Positions 19,237 to 27,999 of a DNA stretch of 64,000 nt are shown here, piece after piece; position 1 is the stretch's first letter; each line of letters opens with the position of its first letter. The notes below the pieces were generated by a model. It had not been told where the DNA came from, did not search any database, and worked only from the letters and a program-made list of their open reading frames with translations. Location of the stretch: NCBI RefSeq assembly GCF_001426945.1, contig NZ_LMFS01000001.1:1019757-1083756 (forward strand), given 5' to 3'. This DNA comes from Pseudolabrys sp. Root1462. Its GTDB lineage: Bacteria > Pseudomonadota > Alphaproteobacteria > Rhizobiales > Xanthobacteraceae. Both the position numbers and the translations under genes were made by a program.

Positions 19237-20526
19237 ATGGCTGAGATCCAGAATGTCCTGCTGCTTGCAGGAGACGCGCTCCTTTATTTCGTCGCGCTGG
19301 CGACGCTGTTGCGCGCGCGGGATCGTATCGGCCTCGGTCCGTTTTTTTGCGCGCTCGGCGTGCTGCATTTCCTCGAGACCTATCTCGCCAGCATCTTCTA
19401 CGTAACTCTGCCGCTCGGCATCGTCGCTTCGCCCGGTTCGACCGTGCTGTTCGCCGGCAAGCTGATGCTGCTTCTGCTGCTGTACATCCGCGAAGACGCC
19501 GTGATCGTCCGCCAGCCGATCTACGGCCTGTTGTTCGGCAACGTCCTGGTGTTCGCGCTCGGCTTCATCCTGCGCCATCACAGCGTGCTGCCGCTTGCCG
19601 AAGGACGCTCGGCCGACTTCGTCTTCCTCGACGAGATGGGCGGGCTGATGGTGTGGGGCACCGCGATCCTGTTTCTCGATTGCATCGTCATCATTCTGTT
19701 TTACGAGCGCACGCGCGCCTGGTTCGGCGGCCATGTATTCGCGCGCCTGCTGCTGTCGGGCGCGGCGGTGCTGACCTTCGATCAGGTGGCGTTCTTCACC
19801 GGTTTGAGTTTCCTGACCGGCGCGGGCCTGCCGGTGCTGATCGGCGGCTGGATCGCCAAGATGGGCGCGGTCGCACTCTACGCCGCGCTCGGCACGCTCT
19901 ATCTCACGCGCTACGACCGGCCGCTCGGTCGCCGTGCCGCGCCGCGCATTCGCGACGTGTTGGATACGCTGACGTATCGCGAGCGTTATGAGAACCTGTT
20001 GGCGCGCACCGGCTGTGACGCATTGACCGGAACGCTCGACCGCCATTCGCTCGAAGCCTATGGCCGCCGCGCTGTCGACAGCGCCGCCGCTGCCGGGCGG
20101 CCGTTGTCACTGTTGCTGATCGACCTCGACCACTTCAAGGAATTCAACGACCGCCACGGCCACAGCGCCGGCGACCGCATGCTCAAACAGGTGGCGCACG
20201 AGATCATGACCGCGACGCGCATGTCGGATTTCACCTACCGGTTCGGCGGCGAGGAATTCGTCGTCATCGCCGACGGCCTGGAGAGCGAGGCCGCGTTTGA
20301 ACTCGCCGAAGCGGTGAGGGCGGCGGTCGCCGCCACGCGCGCGGCGGGCGGCACCATCACGGTCTCGATCGGCATCGCCAGTTGCCCGCGCGACGCGGCC
20401 GGTTATGACGCGCTGTTCGAAGTCGCCGACAGGCGGCTGTATGAGTCGAAAATGGGCGGGCGGAACCGTGTCGTCGGTGCGTCCATGGCTTTCGCCGTGA
20501 CGGCCGTGCGACCGGGTCGCGCCTGA
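19237..20526 (+). CDS. Membrane-bound diguanylate cyclase
   Basis: The enzyme makes cyclic di-GMP from two GTP. It has 429 residues. About 235 N-terminal residues form six or seven membrane helices, and a GGDEF domain follows with the active-site loop GGEEF at 337-341. An RMSD sequence five residues upstream fits the RxxD inhibitory site, so product inhibition is likely. The membrane part (for example SPGSTVLFAGKL and EDAVIVRQPIYGLLFGN) vaguely recalls VUT/YhhQ-type transporters, but I cannot assign a named sensor family. Confidence 0.88.
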   Translation: MAEIQNVLLLAGDALLYFVALATLLRARDRIGLGPFFCALGVLHFLETYLASIFYVTLPLGIVASPGSTVLFAGKLMLLLLLYIREDAVIVRQPIYGLLFGNVLVFALGFILRHHSVLPLAEGRSADFVFLDEMGGLMVWGTAILFLDCIVIILFYERTRAWFGGHVFARLLLSGAAVLTFDQVAFFTGLSFLTGAGLPVLIGGWIAKMGAVALYAALGTLYLTRYDRPLGRRAAPRIRDVLDTLTYRERYENLLARTGCDALTGTLDRHSLEAYGRRAVDSAAAAGRPLSLLLIDLDHFKEFNDRHGHSAGDRMLKQVAHEIMTATRMSDFTYRFGGEEFVVIADGLESEAAFELAEAVRAAVAATRAAGGTITVSIGIASCPRDAAGYDALFEVADRRLYESKMGGRNRVVGASMAFAVTAVRPGRA

Positions 20527-20569
20527 GCGCGTTTCCGAGATGCGCACTGACGTGAGGGAGCATTAAGTC

Positions 20570-21280
20570 ATGGCTTACGAACTCTATTACTGGCCCGGCC
20601 TGCAGGGCCGGGGCGAATTCGTTCGCCTCGCTCTCGAGGACGCCGGTGCCAAATACATCGACGTCGCGCGCGAGAAGGGCGGCATGAACCGCATGATGGC
20701 GATGATGAAAGGTGAGGGGGAGAAGCGCCCGCCTTTCGCGCCGCCGTTCCTCAGGAACGGCAAGCTGGTCATCGCCCAGGTCGCCAACATCCTGTTCTAT
20801 CTGGGGCCGCGGGTCGGCCTCGCGCCGAAGGACGAGAACGCCCGGCTGTGGCTGAACGCGCTGCAACTGACGGTGACCGATTTCGTCAAGGAAGTGCACG
20901 ACACCCACCATCCGATCGCGACCGGGCTCTATTACGAGGACCAGAAAGCCGAAGCCAGGCAATACGCTTCGCATTTCCTCAAGGAGCGCGTGCCGAAATA
21001 TCTCGGCTATTTCGACGGCGTGATCGAACAGAGCGGCGGGCCGTATCTGCTCGGCCGGCGCATCAGCTACCCCGACCTGTCGCTGTTCCAACTGGTCGAA
21101 GGCTTGCGCTATGCGTTTCCGAACGCGGCGAAGAAGTTCGAGAAGAAGCTGCCGCGGGTAATCGAGGTGCATGACCGCGTCGCCGAGCGCGATGGCATCA
21201 AGGCCTACTGCGCGTCGGAGCGGCGCATTCCCTTCAACGAAGACGGGATCTTCCGGCACTATCCGGAGATGGACGCCTAG
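20570..21280 (+). CDS. Glutathione S-transferase family protein
   Basis: The 236 aa protein has a thioredoxin-like N-terminal domain starting YELYYWPGLQGRGEFVRLAL, with the Tyr that would activate glutathione in mu/sigma-type GSTs, and a helical C-terminal domain with GGPYLLGRRISYPDLSLFQ. The substrate is unknown. GGGAG lies upstream of the ATG. It ends three bases before the convergent SET-domain gene. Confidence 0.88.
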   Translation: MAYELYYWPGLQGRGEFVRLALEDAGAKYIDVAREKGGMNRMMAMMKGEGEKRPPFAPPFLRNGKLVIAQVANILFYLGPRVGLAPKDENARLWLNALQLTVTDFVKEVHDTHHPIATGLYYEDQKAEARQYASHFLKERVPKYLGYFDGVIEQSGGPYLLGRRISYPDLSLFQLVEGLRYAFPNAAKKFEKKLPRVIEVHDRVAERDGIKAYCASERRIPFNEDGIFRHYPEMDA

Positions 21281-21283
21281 CGG

Positions 21284-21730
21284 TCAGCGCTTCTTCTTTT
21301 TCTTCTCGGCCGCGCACACATCGCAGCGGCAGCCGTCCGGACCGAAATACAATTCCATGTGCTCCTCGCCGTAATCGAGGGTGATCTCCTCGCCCTCGGC
21401 GATGTCGCGCACGGTGCGGAACATCAGACGGCCGCGGTTCGATTCGGCTTCGGTGTTCGGATCGCAGGAATGGTTGACGTAGCGCGCAATGTTGGAGCGC
21501 GCCGAGCCGTCGATGGTGAAGCGGTTGTCGATCTCGAACAGGTATTTGTTGGCGCGGCGCTTGTCGATCTCGCGCGCCTCCCGGGTCGGGATGCGGGTGC
21601 CGGTGTATTCGATCAGCAATTTGCCGGACGGGATATCGGCGGCCGCGAACAGGCCCAGCCCGGTGCGGGAGCGGCCGACGCGATAGAGCGCCGGCTTGTG
21701 CGGACGCGCGCTGGCTCTGGCTTTCGCCAC
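21284..21730 (-). CDS. SET-domain lysine methyltransferase (copy 1)
   Basis: SET domains transfer methyl from S-adenosylmethionine to lysine. The 148 aa protein shows GLGLFAAADIPSGKLLIEYTG, the cofactor motif YVNHSCDPN, the catalytic-Tyr region ITLDYGEEH and a post-SET Cys cluster CRCDVC. It ends in a run of Lys. It is the second gene of a tandem pair with the SET gene at 21736-22278, only five bases away. Substrates of bacterial SET proteins are mostly unknown. Confidence 0.88.
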   Translation of the reverse strand: MAKARASARPHKPALYRVGRSRTGLGLFAAADIPSGKLLIEYTGTRIPTREAREIDKRRANKYLFEIDNRFTIDGSARSNIARYVNHSCDPNTEAESNRGRLMFRTVRDIAEGEEITLDYGEEHMELYFGPDGCRCDVCAAEKKKKKR

Positions 21731-21735
21731 GGGCG

Positions 21736-22278
21736 CTAGCGCCGGGTTTTGCGCGACTTGACGCTTTTCTTCGTCTTCTTGGCCGCCGTCGTCTTCACGG
21801 CCTTGCCCTTCGTCAGGCCCTTGGCCTCAAGACGCTTCTTGCGCCGCGCGTTGCGCTCGCGCGTCTCGGCGCGCTGCTTGGCCCGCCGCTTGCGGCAGCG
21901 GCTGCACTGGCAGTTTTCGAGGCCGATGACATTCTTCAGGTAATCGCGGCCGTAATCGTAGCAGATCTCGTCACCCGGCTCGATGTTCTTGATGGTGCGG
22001 ATGAAGACGCGCTTGCCGCGGATGAAGGTGTCGGCGTTCGGATTGCACGAGTGGTTGAAATAGCGGGCGATGTTGCCGCGCTTGGCGCCGTCGATGGTCC
22101 ACTTCGAGTTGACCTCGTACAGGTAGCGGTTGCCGCTCTTTTCCGCCTTCAACGCCGCATCGAGCCCCAGCATCTTGCCCCGATATTCGGAGATGGTGGT
22201 GCGCTTCTTGATGGGGCGGGTGGCGAAGATGCCAAGGCCCGTGCGGGAGCGGCCGAGGCGGAAGGGACGAGGAGCCAT
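21736..22278 (-). CDS. SET-domain lysine methyltransferase with basic tail (copy 2)
   Basis: The 180 aa protein carries GLGIFATRPIKKRTTISEYRG, the SAM-binding motif YFNHSCNPN, ICYDYGRDY and a post-SET CQCSRC. Its last 50 or so residues are Lys/Arg/Ala-rich (KKTKKSVKSRKTRR), like a histone H1 tail, and could bind nucleic acid. It is clearly a paralogue of the downstream SET gene. The pair is transcribed together on the minus strand. Confidence 0.88.
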   Translation of the reverse strand: MAPRPFRLGRSRTGLGIFATRPIKKRTTISEYRGKMLGLDAALKAEKSGNRYLYEVNSKWTIDGAKRGNIARYFNHSCNPNADTFIRGKRVFIRTIKNIEPGDEICYDYGRDYLKNVIGLENCQCSRCRKRRAKQRAETRERNARRKKRLEAKGLTKGKAVKTTAAKKTKKSVKSRKTRR

Positions 22279-22408
22279 ATTGTTGTTCTTGCTGATTCCA
22301 ACGGGTGACGGCGATCAGCGAGATTGCAGATGAAGCGCGGAACGTCAATGGCGGCAGGCTCAAGCGCCGCCGCCCGGTTCCTCGGCTGTGGACGGCGCGG
22401 CTGGCCGC

Positions 22409-22945
22409 TTACCAGCGATGCCAGCCCCAGTGCCGATAATACGGCCCGTCATCTTCGTAATAGACCCGCGGCGGCGGCGTGACCACGTAAGTGGGCGGCG
22501 GCGGCGGGACGACGTTGCCCTTGGCCGTCATGCACTGGGCATAGGTCGTATCGAAGCGCTGCTGCAGCGAGCCGCCGGCCGCATCGGCCTTGCCAGCGCC
22601 GACGACGCCGCCGGCAACCAGGCCGGTGCCGGCGCCGATGGCAGCGCCCGCGCCCATGTTGCCGGACACCGAGCCGATGGCCGCGCCGGCGAGCGCGCCG
22701 AGCGCCGTGCCCACCGCGGCGCTGCCGACGGCCGCCTGGTTGGCCTCTTCGCCCGGCGATTTGTAGCCGATGGCCTGCTGCGCCGAGGCCTGGCAGTAGC
22801 GGTCGTCGCGCTGGAAGCTGTCATAGGACTTGCCCTTGCCGGGCATGACCGCGAGCGACGGCGCCGCCGGGCCGGGCGATGCGCAGCCGGCAAGGCCGAG
22901 GCAGACAACGCCGAGAACGGCCAGTTGGGACGTCTTCACCTTCAT
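22409..22945 (-). CDS. Glycine-zipper lipoprotein
   Basis: The 178 aa product has a lipoprotein signal with lipobox LAGC. It has a Gly/Ala-rich hydrophobic core typical of YMGG-type glycine-zipper domains (about 80-135) and a Pro/Tyr/His-rich C-terminus. It is probably anchored in the outer membrane or periplasm. ATG 22945 is chosen because GGAGGG lies six bases upstream and the lipobox then falls at the expected position. Confidence 0.8.
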   Translation of the reverse strand: MKVKTSQLAVLGVVCLGLAGCASPGPAAPSLAVMPGKGKSYDSFQRDDRYCQASAQQAIGYKSPGEEANQAAVGSAAVGTALGALAGAAIGSVSGNMGAGAAIGAGTGLVAGGVVGAGKADAAGGSLQQRFDTTYAQCMTAKGNVVPPPPPTYVVTPPPRVYYEDDGPYYRHWGWHRW

Positions 22946-23073
22946 GGCGGCCCTCCGTGCATGAGCGCGCCGATTTAACAGCGGCGGCCGGCGAAGCAAT
23001 AATTAAAAAACGCTCATGTTGGGGACAAGCGCTTTGGCGCACCGCGGCGGCATGCCGCGCCCTGCAGGCCGCG

Positions 23074-23208
23074 GTGGAGATGGCCGAGACCTATCTCAAA
23101 TACGGCAAGGACCCGGTGCTGACCAAGATGGCCAAGGACATCGTCGGCAGCCAGAAGAAGGAGATCGCGGCGATGGACAAGTGGATGAAGGCGCGCGCCG
23201 GCAAGTGA
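23074..23208 (+). pseudogene. DUF305 C-terminal remnant
   Basis: The segment from GTG 23074 to the stop at 23206-23208 reads VEMAETYLKYGKDPVLTK and continues to SQKKEIAAMDKWMKA, which matches the C-terminal third of DUF305 proteins. The usual upstream part with the HHQGA metal-binding His motif is missing; at that place the frame reads RALQAAV. I therefore call a decayed fragment, not a working gene. Confidence 0.5.
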
Positions 23209-23426
23209 CGAAGCGGGGAGGCCGGCCTTAAGGCCGCGCCCGCCGATCGGGCGGCCCGGCAAAGTTTGCCCAACGCAATCGCGAAAATTAACGATCAATT
23301 TTAGCAAGTCCTCAAGCGGTGGCCGCTACACCGGTCGATGCCGGCGCGAAAGTATTTCGCGCCTCCCTCGACATCCCAGAAGGGTACGACCTCCAACCTC
23401 ACCCGTTGGACCAGGAGCTCGTACAC

Positions 23427-23591
23427 ATGCGTCGTCTCATTGCCCGTTTCATCGCCGACCAGAGCGGCGGCACCGCCATCGAATACGGCCTGATCGCCGC
23501 CGGCATTTCGGTCGTCATCATCGCCACGGTGAACGGCATCGGCACCAAGCTGAATACCAAGTTCACGCTGATCTCGACGCAGTTGCGCTGA
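23427..23591 (+). CDS. Flp/Fap-type pilin
   Basis: The 54 aa product is a type IVb Flp pilin: short basic leader MRRLIARFIADQSG, then the processing context GTAIEYGLIAAGISVVIIA with the Glu-Tyr pair typical of Flp pilins, and a hydrophobic helix. AGGAG lies nine bases before the ATG. No tad/cpa export genes are present in the window, so secretion must use genes elsewhere. A CtrA-like site TTAA-N7-TTTT lies at 23288-23302. Confidence 0.9.
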   Translation: MRRLIARFIADQSGGTAIEYGLIAAGISVVIIATVNGIGTKLNTKFTLISTQLR

Positions 23592-23636
23592 CCGGCGCCG
23601 TCCGAACTTTCGTTATCGAAGCTCATGGAGGCGGTC

Positions 23637-23864
23637 ATGATCGGCCGGCAGCCCTCGCCGAGGGCCGTCATTTGCGCGCGCTGCGGCGCGGCCAATGTCA
23701 TCAAGGATTGGCACTGCGTGCCCGAGGAATTCTCGGTGAAGTGCCGCTGCTGCGACCGGCGCGCGATCTATCACGCCGCGGCGCTGAAGCCGGCCGAAGG
23801 CCCGGCGCCGCCGGAAGCGGCGCGGCGCGGCTTTGCGTCGTCCGGCGTGAGGCAGAGCGCATGA
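23637..23864 (+). CDS. Small zinc-ribbon-like protein, unknown function
   Basis: The 75 aa product has ICARCG near residue 16 and KCRCCDRR near residue 40, giving four Cys that could bind zinc. The C-terminal half is Ala/Pro-rich. ATG 23637 is favoured over ATG 23625 because GGAGG at 23627-23631 then serves as ribosome-binding site. It follows the pilin gene by 45 bases and may be co-transcribed. Confidence 0.6.
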   Translation: MIGRQPSPRAVICARCGAANVIKDWHCVPEEFSVKCRCCDRRAIYHAAALKPAEGPAPPEAARRGFASSGVRQSA

Positions 23865-24514
23865 GCGCGATGCTGCGCGCGTGACGCGTTGGCGCCGTGC
23901 GGCGATCGTTCCGGATTCGATTGTCAAACAGCCCGCGCTGCCCTTGGCGCGCGCGTCGTCGTCCGTATTGTTTGTCGAGGCGCCGGGTTCGCCTGTCGTG
24001 CGCTTGAATTACAGAGCCCTCGAACGAGAGGGTGTGGCGCGCCATTTGACGCTGCCTTGCCTTGTGGTGCGCATCCTTTTGACGGGATGCGCCGCGCCAA
24101 ACGGCGCGCCACGAAGCGGCGTCATCACGGCGCCGGGCCGCGCTTTCGGCGGCTGATCCGCTTTCGCGGGTAGCGCTCACCGTCAGCGAGCTCCTCGCGG
24201 CCGGTCTTATTGCCGGCGAGCGGTGCCCCGGCGCCGCCCGAGCCCGGAGGGTACGTCCTCCCCCGGCCGCGGGCGCCGCGCCGCCTTTGGCCGAAGCCGC
24301 TCTCGTTAAAGAGCGCCTCCGTCAACGGCCCTCCTTGCGGGGAGGCGGCTCCATCATCGAAACGCCTCGCGACGACGCCCTCTGCCGAGCCTGGCGAAAG
24401 GGATAAAAGCATAGGAAGGAAAGCGGGTCAAGGAAGTCAATGACGTTTCTTATGATCTTGCGCCGCGTAATGTCTTATGGTCTTATGGTCGTCCCGACGA
24501 GACTGGAGATCGAC
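23865..24514. other. Long GC-rich stretch without a convincing gene
   Basis: About 550 bases up to 24420 are GC-rich and rich in inverted repeats: GTGGCGCGCC (24034-24043) with GGCGCGCCAC (24103-24112), enclosing GCATCC/GGATGC at 24071-24076 and 24085-24090. Several short frames are open on both strands, but none has a convincing start or family. After 24420 the composition shifts to AT-rich; a tandem TCTTATGG repeat lies around 24473-24488 just before the island gene. Confidence 0.5.
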
Positions 24515-25120
24515 ATGTCTGAAAAGCGTGAGCTTTTGTCTGGAACGATTGTCCGATTAGGAAAGCTCGCTCGGCCATTCGAGACAGTTGACGAATTGAT
24601 AAATAGAATTTTGGACACGTACGAGGATGCGATCGAGGCGAATAGCGTCGATGATGTCGTGTCCGGTATTGAGGCTCGCGATTTCAATTGGAGGTCGCCG
24701 CCAGACTTAACGCATACGAAAATGCTTTCAGTCGAACTAAACGGAGTGAAGTTTCCGCGCGCGGAAACTACTTGGAATTCGATTTTGAATGAGGCGGTGC
24801 GAATCGCTGATCAAAAGGTTGCCGCGAAGGAAGAGTTAAAGCGTCTGATTTTGGTCAACTATGTTTCGGGTAAGAAGGAAGATGAGGGCTATCGATATCT
24901 TGATGATGTGAAAATCTCGGTCCAAGGCCAAGATTCAAATGCCGCCTGGCGGTGCGTTTCACACATCGCGGCGCGCCTGCGCTTGCCATTTGAGATCGTC
25001 TTTACTTGGCGTGTAAAGAAAGGTGCGGAATATCCCGGCGTTACCGGTCGGTTTGTTTATGATGGAAGCCGGCTAGCGCCGCGGTTGCCTGTGCCGACTT
25101 CAAGCCGCAGGGTTTCGTGA
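24515..25120 (+). CDS. Unknown protein of an AT-rich two-gene island
   Basis: The 201 aa product begins MSEKRELLSGTIVRLGKLARPFETVDELINRIL, split here into a short lead and a helical segment, which recalls the small N-terminal module found on some restriction-type proteins. The rest includes KMLSVELNGVKFPRAETTWN and GYRYLDDVKISVQGQDSNAAW. I cannot name the family. GGAG at 24505-24508 supports the start. The stop overlaps the next ATG (TGATG at 25118-25122), so the protein is co-translated with a PIN-domain nuclease. The codons are visibly AT-richer than those of neighbours. Confidence 0.75.
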   Translation: MSEKRELLSGTIVRLGKLARPFETVDELINRILDTYEDAIEANSVDDVVSGIEARDFNWRSPPDLTHTKMLSVELNGVKFPRAETTWNSILNEAVRIADQKVAAKEELKRLILVNYVSGKKEDEGYRYLDDVKISVQGQDSNAAWRCVSHIAARLRLPFEIVFTWRVKKGAEYPGVTGRFVYDGSRLAPRLPVPTSSRRVS

Positions 25121-26046
25121 TGAAAAAGGCGAAGAAAAAAGCAACTCAATCTGAATGGCTCATCTTCATCGACACTAATGTCTTTTTGGATTTTTATCGA
25201 CTGGGTGAGGCGAGCGCAAAGCGAACTCTTGAGACGTTAAAACAGCATGATGTTGTTCTGATCACAACAGATCAAGTTTGGATGGAGTTTCTCAAAAATC
25301 GGCAAAAGGTAATTCTTGATACCATCAAGAATTTAACGAAGCCTACAGAGCAGGCGCTTCCGTCTGCGGTCAGTTATTTTAAAGCTGCCAAGGCGTTTTC
25401 AAGTAATCAATCAAAGTCGATTGAGTTGTACAAGAAGGTCATCATCGTCATCGAAAAAATACTAAAAAATCCTGCACGTTACGATGCTGTTTATCGCGAC
25501 CTCAATAAGCTTTTCAGACGAAATTCAGAATTAAATTTAAAGCGGCCAGATAAAAAGCGATACGAAATTCGGCGGCTTGCTAGAAAAAGATTCAGTCTGG
25601 GTTATCCGCCACGTAAAGATGATACTCTGAGGTTTGGTGACGCTATCAATTGGGAGTGGATTATTTCGTGCGCCAATGCCGACGTCAAGAAGCGTAACGT
25701 AATCATCGTGTCTCGTGATGGTGACTACGGCCTGACTCGCGGGCAGGACACTTTCATCAATGACTGGTTGCAGATGGAGTTCAAGGAGCGAGTCAGCAGG
25801 AAGCGCAAATTGGAGCTCACATCAAGGCTATCAGTCGCGCTAAAGAAAATCGATGTGCAGGTTGCCGCGAAAGATGTCGCTGAAGAAGATCGCGTTGCTG
25901 ATGAGACATTGCCGGAACTAGTTGCGCGGCCGACGCGGATTCGCATTCCTGCGTCGCAATTCGAGTCCGGCGAATGGCAAAGGCGTTTTCAAGAGGCTTT
26001 TAGTAAGTTGATGATCGAAAATTCCGCTGCGAAGTCGAAAGCCTAG
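25120..26046 (+). CDS. PIN-like (DUF4935-type) nuclease
   Basis: The 308 aa protein has a PIN fold: acidic residues occur at Asp18 (FIDTNVFLDFYR), in VWMEFLKNR, in DDTLRFGDAINW and in IIVSRDGDYG, the four positions that bind metal in PIN nucleases. The arrangement with GDAINW and SRDGDYG is typical of DUF4935 proteins. The middle is Lys-rich and helical. It overlaps the upstream unknown gene by one base. Composition is AT-rich, suggesting horizontal acquisition; an RNA-cleaving defence or toxin role is inferred. Confidence 0.8.
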   Translation: MKKAKKKATQSEWLIFIDTNVFLDFYRLGEASAKRTLETLKQHDVVLITTDQVWMEFLKNRQKVILDTIKNLTKPTEQALPSAVSYFKAAKAFSSNQSKSIELYKKVIIVIEKILKNPARYDAVYRDLNKLFRRNSELNLKRPDKKRYEIRRLARKRFSLGYPPRKDDTLRFGDAINWEWIISCANADVKKRNVIIVSRDGDYGLTRGQDTFINDWLQMEFKERVSRKRKLELTSRLSVALKKIDVQVAAKDVAEEDRVADETLPELVARPTRIRIPASQFESGEWQRRFQEAFSKLMIENSAAKSKA

Positions 26047-26114
26047 TCTTGCAATTTTACAATAGATTTAGAGTGGCCTAGTACAGTGAGCGCTTTAACG
26101 AAAATTACCTCCCC

Positions 26115-27758
26115 ATGAACGCCCCCGTATCCCCACCACTTCCCCCGTACTCCCATTCCCCGCTTTTCCCTCTTGGTCCGGACACCACCAAGTACCGGAA
26201 GATCACGTCGGAGGGCGTGCGGGTCGAGAAGGTGATGGGCAAGGACATGCTGGTGGTGGAGCCGTCCGCCATCAAGGCGTTGTCGGAAGCGGCGTTCGAG
26301 GACATCAACCATCTGCTGCGCCCCGCGCATCTCAGGCAGCTCCGCGCCGTGCTGGACGATCCGGAATCGACGGCGAACGACAAGTTCGTCGCCTACGATC
26401 TCCTCAAGAACGCCAACATCGCCGCCGGCGGCGTGCTGCCGATGTGCCAGGACACCGGCACCGCCATCATCATGGGCAAGAAGGGCCGGCTGGTGTTCAC
26501 CGACGGCTCCGACGAGGCGGCGCTCGCCGAAGGGGCGCGCGATGCGTACCTGAAAAAGAACCTGCGCTATTCGCAGCTCGCGCCGATCTCGATGTTCGAG
26601 GAGAAGAACACCCGGTCGAACATGCCGGCGCAGGTCGAGATCTATGCCGAGGGCGAAGACGCCTACAAGTTCCTGTTCGTCGCCAAGGGCGGCGGCTCGG
26701 CCAACAAGACGTTCCTGTTCCAGGCGACGCCGTCGATCCTGACGCATGACCGCATGGTCGCGTTCCTCAAGGAGAAGATCCTGACGCTCGGGACCGCGGC
26801 GTGTCCGCCTTATCACCTCGCCATCGTCATCGGCGGCACCTCGGCCGAGCTGACGCTGAAGACGGTGAAGCTTGCCTCGACCAAGTATCTCGACAACCTG
26901 CCGACGCAGGGCTCGGAGGACGGCCACGCCTTCCGCGACACCGCGATGGAGCAGGAGATCCACAGACTGACGCAGTCGCTCGGCGTCGGCGCGCAGTTCG
27001 GCGGCAAGTATTTCTGCCACGACGTGCGCGTCATCCGGCTGCCGCGCCACGGCGCGTCGCTGCCGATCGGTCTCGGCGTGTCGTGCTCGGCCGACCGTCA
27101 GGCGCTCGGCAAGATCACCAGGGACGGCGTCTTCCTCGAGGAGCTCGAGCATCACCCGGCGCAGTATCTGCCCGAGGTCGATCAGGAGAAGCTCGGCGGC
27201 GAGGTGGTCAAGGTCGATCTGTCGCGGCCGATGAAGGACGTGCTGGCGCAGCTCTCGCAGTATCCGGTGAAGACGCGGCTGTCGCTCACCGGCACCATGA
27301 TCGTGGCGCGCGATATCGCGCACGCCAAATTGCGCGAGCGGCTGGAGAGCGGGCAGGGCCTGCCCGACTATTTCAAGAACCATCCGATCTATTACGCCGG
27401 CCCGGCCAAGACGCCGGACGGCTACGCCTCGGGCGCCTTCGGCCCGACCACGGCGGGGCGCATGGACTCTTATGTCGATGCGTTCCAGGCGGCCGGCGGC
27501 TCGATGATCTCGGTGGCCAAGGGCAATCGCTCATCGCAGGTGCGCGATGCCTGCAAGAAGCACGGCGGCTTCTATCTCGCCTCGATCGGCGGTTCGGCAG
27601 CCAATCTCGCCGAGCACTGCATCAAGAAGGTGGAGGTGCAGGAATTCCCCGAGCTCGGCATGGAAGCGATCTGGAAAATCGAGGTGGTCGATTTCCCGGC
27701 CTTCATCGTCATCGACGACAAGGGCAACGACTTCTTCAAAGAACTGAATTTGGGCTGA
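26115..27758 (+). CDS. fumA: Class I fumarate hydratase (4Fe-4S)
   Basis: This TCA-cycle enzyme interconverts fumarate and malate. The 547 aa protein aligns with class I fumarases over its full length. Three Cys that ligate the 4Fe-4S cluster are present: Cys111 (MCQDTGT), Cys230 (AACPPYH) and Cys324 (VSCSADR), at a constant offset of six from E. coli FumA. The C-terminal domain contains [25 protein letters not shown] strong terminator follows. GC-rich composition returns at this gene after the AT-rich island. Confidence 0.96.
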   Translation: MNAPVSPPLPPYSHSPLFPLGPDTTKYRKITSEGVRVEKVMGKDMLVVEPSAIKALSEAAFEDINHLLRPAHLRQLRAVLDDPESTANDKFVAYDLLKNANIAAGGVLPMCQDTGTAIIMGKKGRLVFTDGSDEAALAEGARDAYLKKNLRYSQLAPISMFEEKNTRSNMPAQVEIYAEGEDAYKFLFVAKGGGSANKTFLFQATPSILTHDRMVAFLKEKILTLGTAACPPYHLAIVIGGTSAELTLKTVKLASTKYLDNLPTQGSEDGHAFRDTAMEQEIHRLTQSLGVGAQFGGKYFCHDVRVIRLPRHGASLPIGLGVSCSADRQALGKITRDGVFLEELEHHPAQYLPEVDQEKLGGEVVKVDLSRPMKDVLAQLSQYPVKTRLSLTGTMIVARDIAHAKLRERLESGQGLPDYFKNHPIYYAGPAKTPDGYASGAFGPTTAGRMDSYVDAFQAAGGSMISVAKGNRSSQVRDACKKHGGFYLASIGGSAANLAEHCIKKVEVQEFPELGMEAIWKIEVVDFPAFIVIDDKGNDFFKELNLG

Positions 27759-27783
27759 GCGTTTCGCCCTTGTGAATCGCTTT

Positions 27784-27824
27784 GACGGCGCCGGGTGGTA
27801 ACCATCCGGCGCCGTCTTGTTTTT
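27784..27824 (+). terminator. Rho-independent terminator of the fumarase gene
   Basis: GACGGCGCCGG (27784-27794) pairs with CCGGCGCCGTC (27806-27816), followed by TTGTTTTT. Confidence 0.9.
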
Positions 27825-27999
27825 GCGACAACCTGCGCATGCGGCGACGGTTAAACGCGTGCTGCACTGCGTTAACCGCCAATACGCAAAACCGGCGGAG
27901 CCGCTTGTGGACTCGCCGGTGGCCGTGCGACGCTACGGTCGCCTGATACCGTAATAAAAAACGCGCCTACCATACTGAAGATCAGAAGGACCACGCCGG

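Noticed and set aside
24125-24412. 95-codon minus-strand frame in the structured GC-rich stretch
   Set aside because: Very Gly/Arg-rich with no ribosome-binding site or domain; may be chance openness or an annotated-by-default hypothetical. Left as non-coding.
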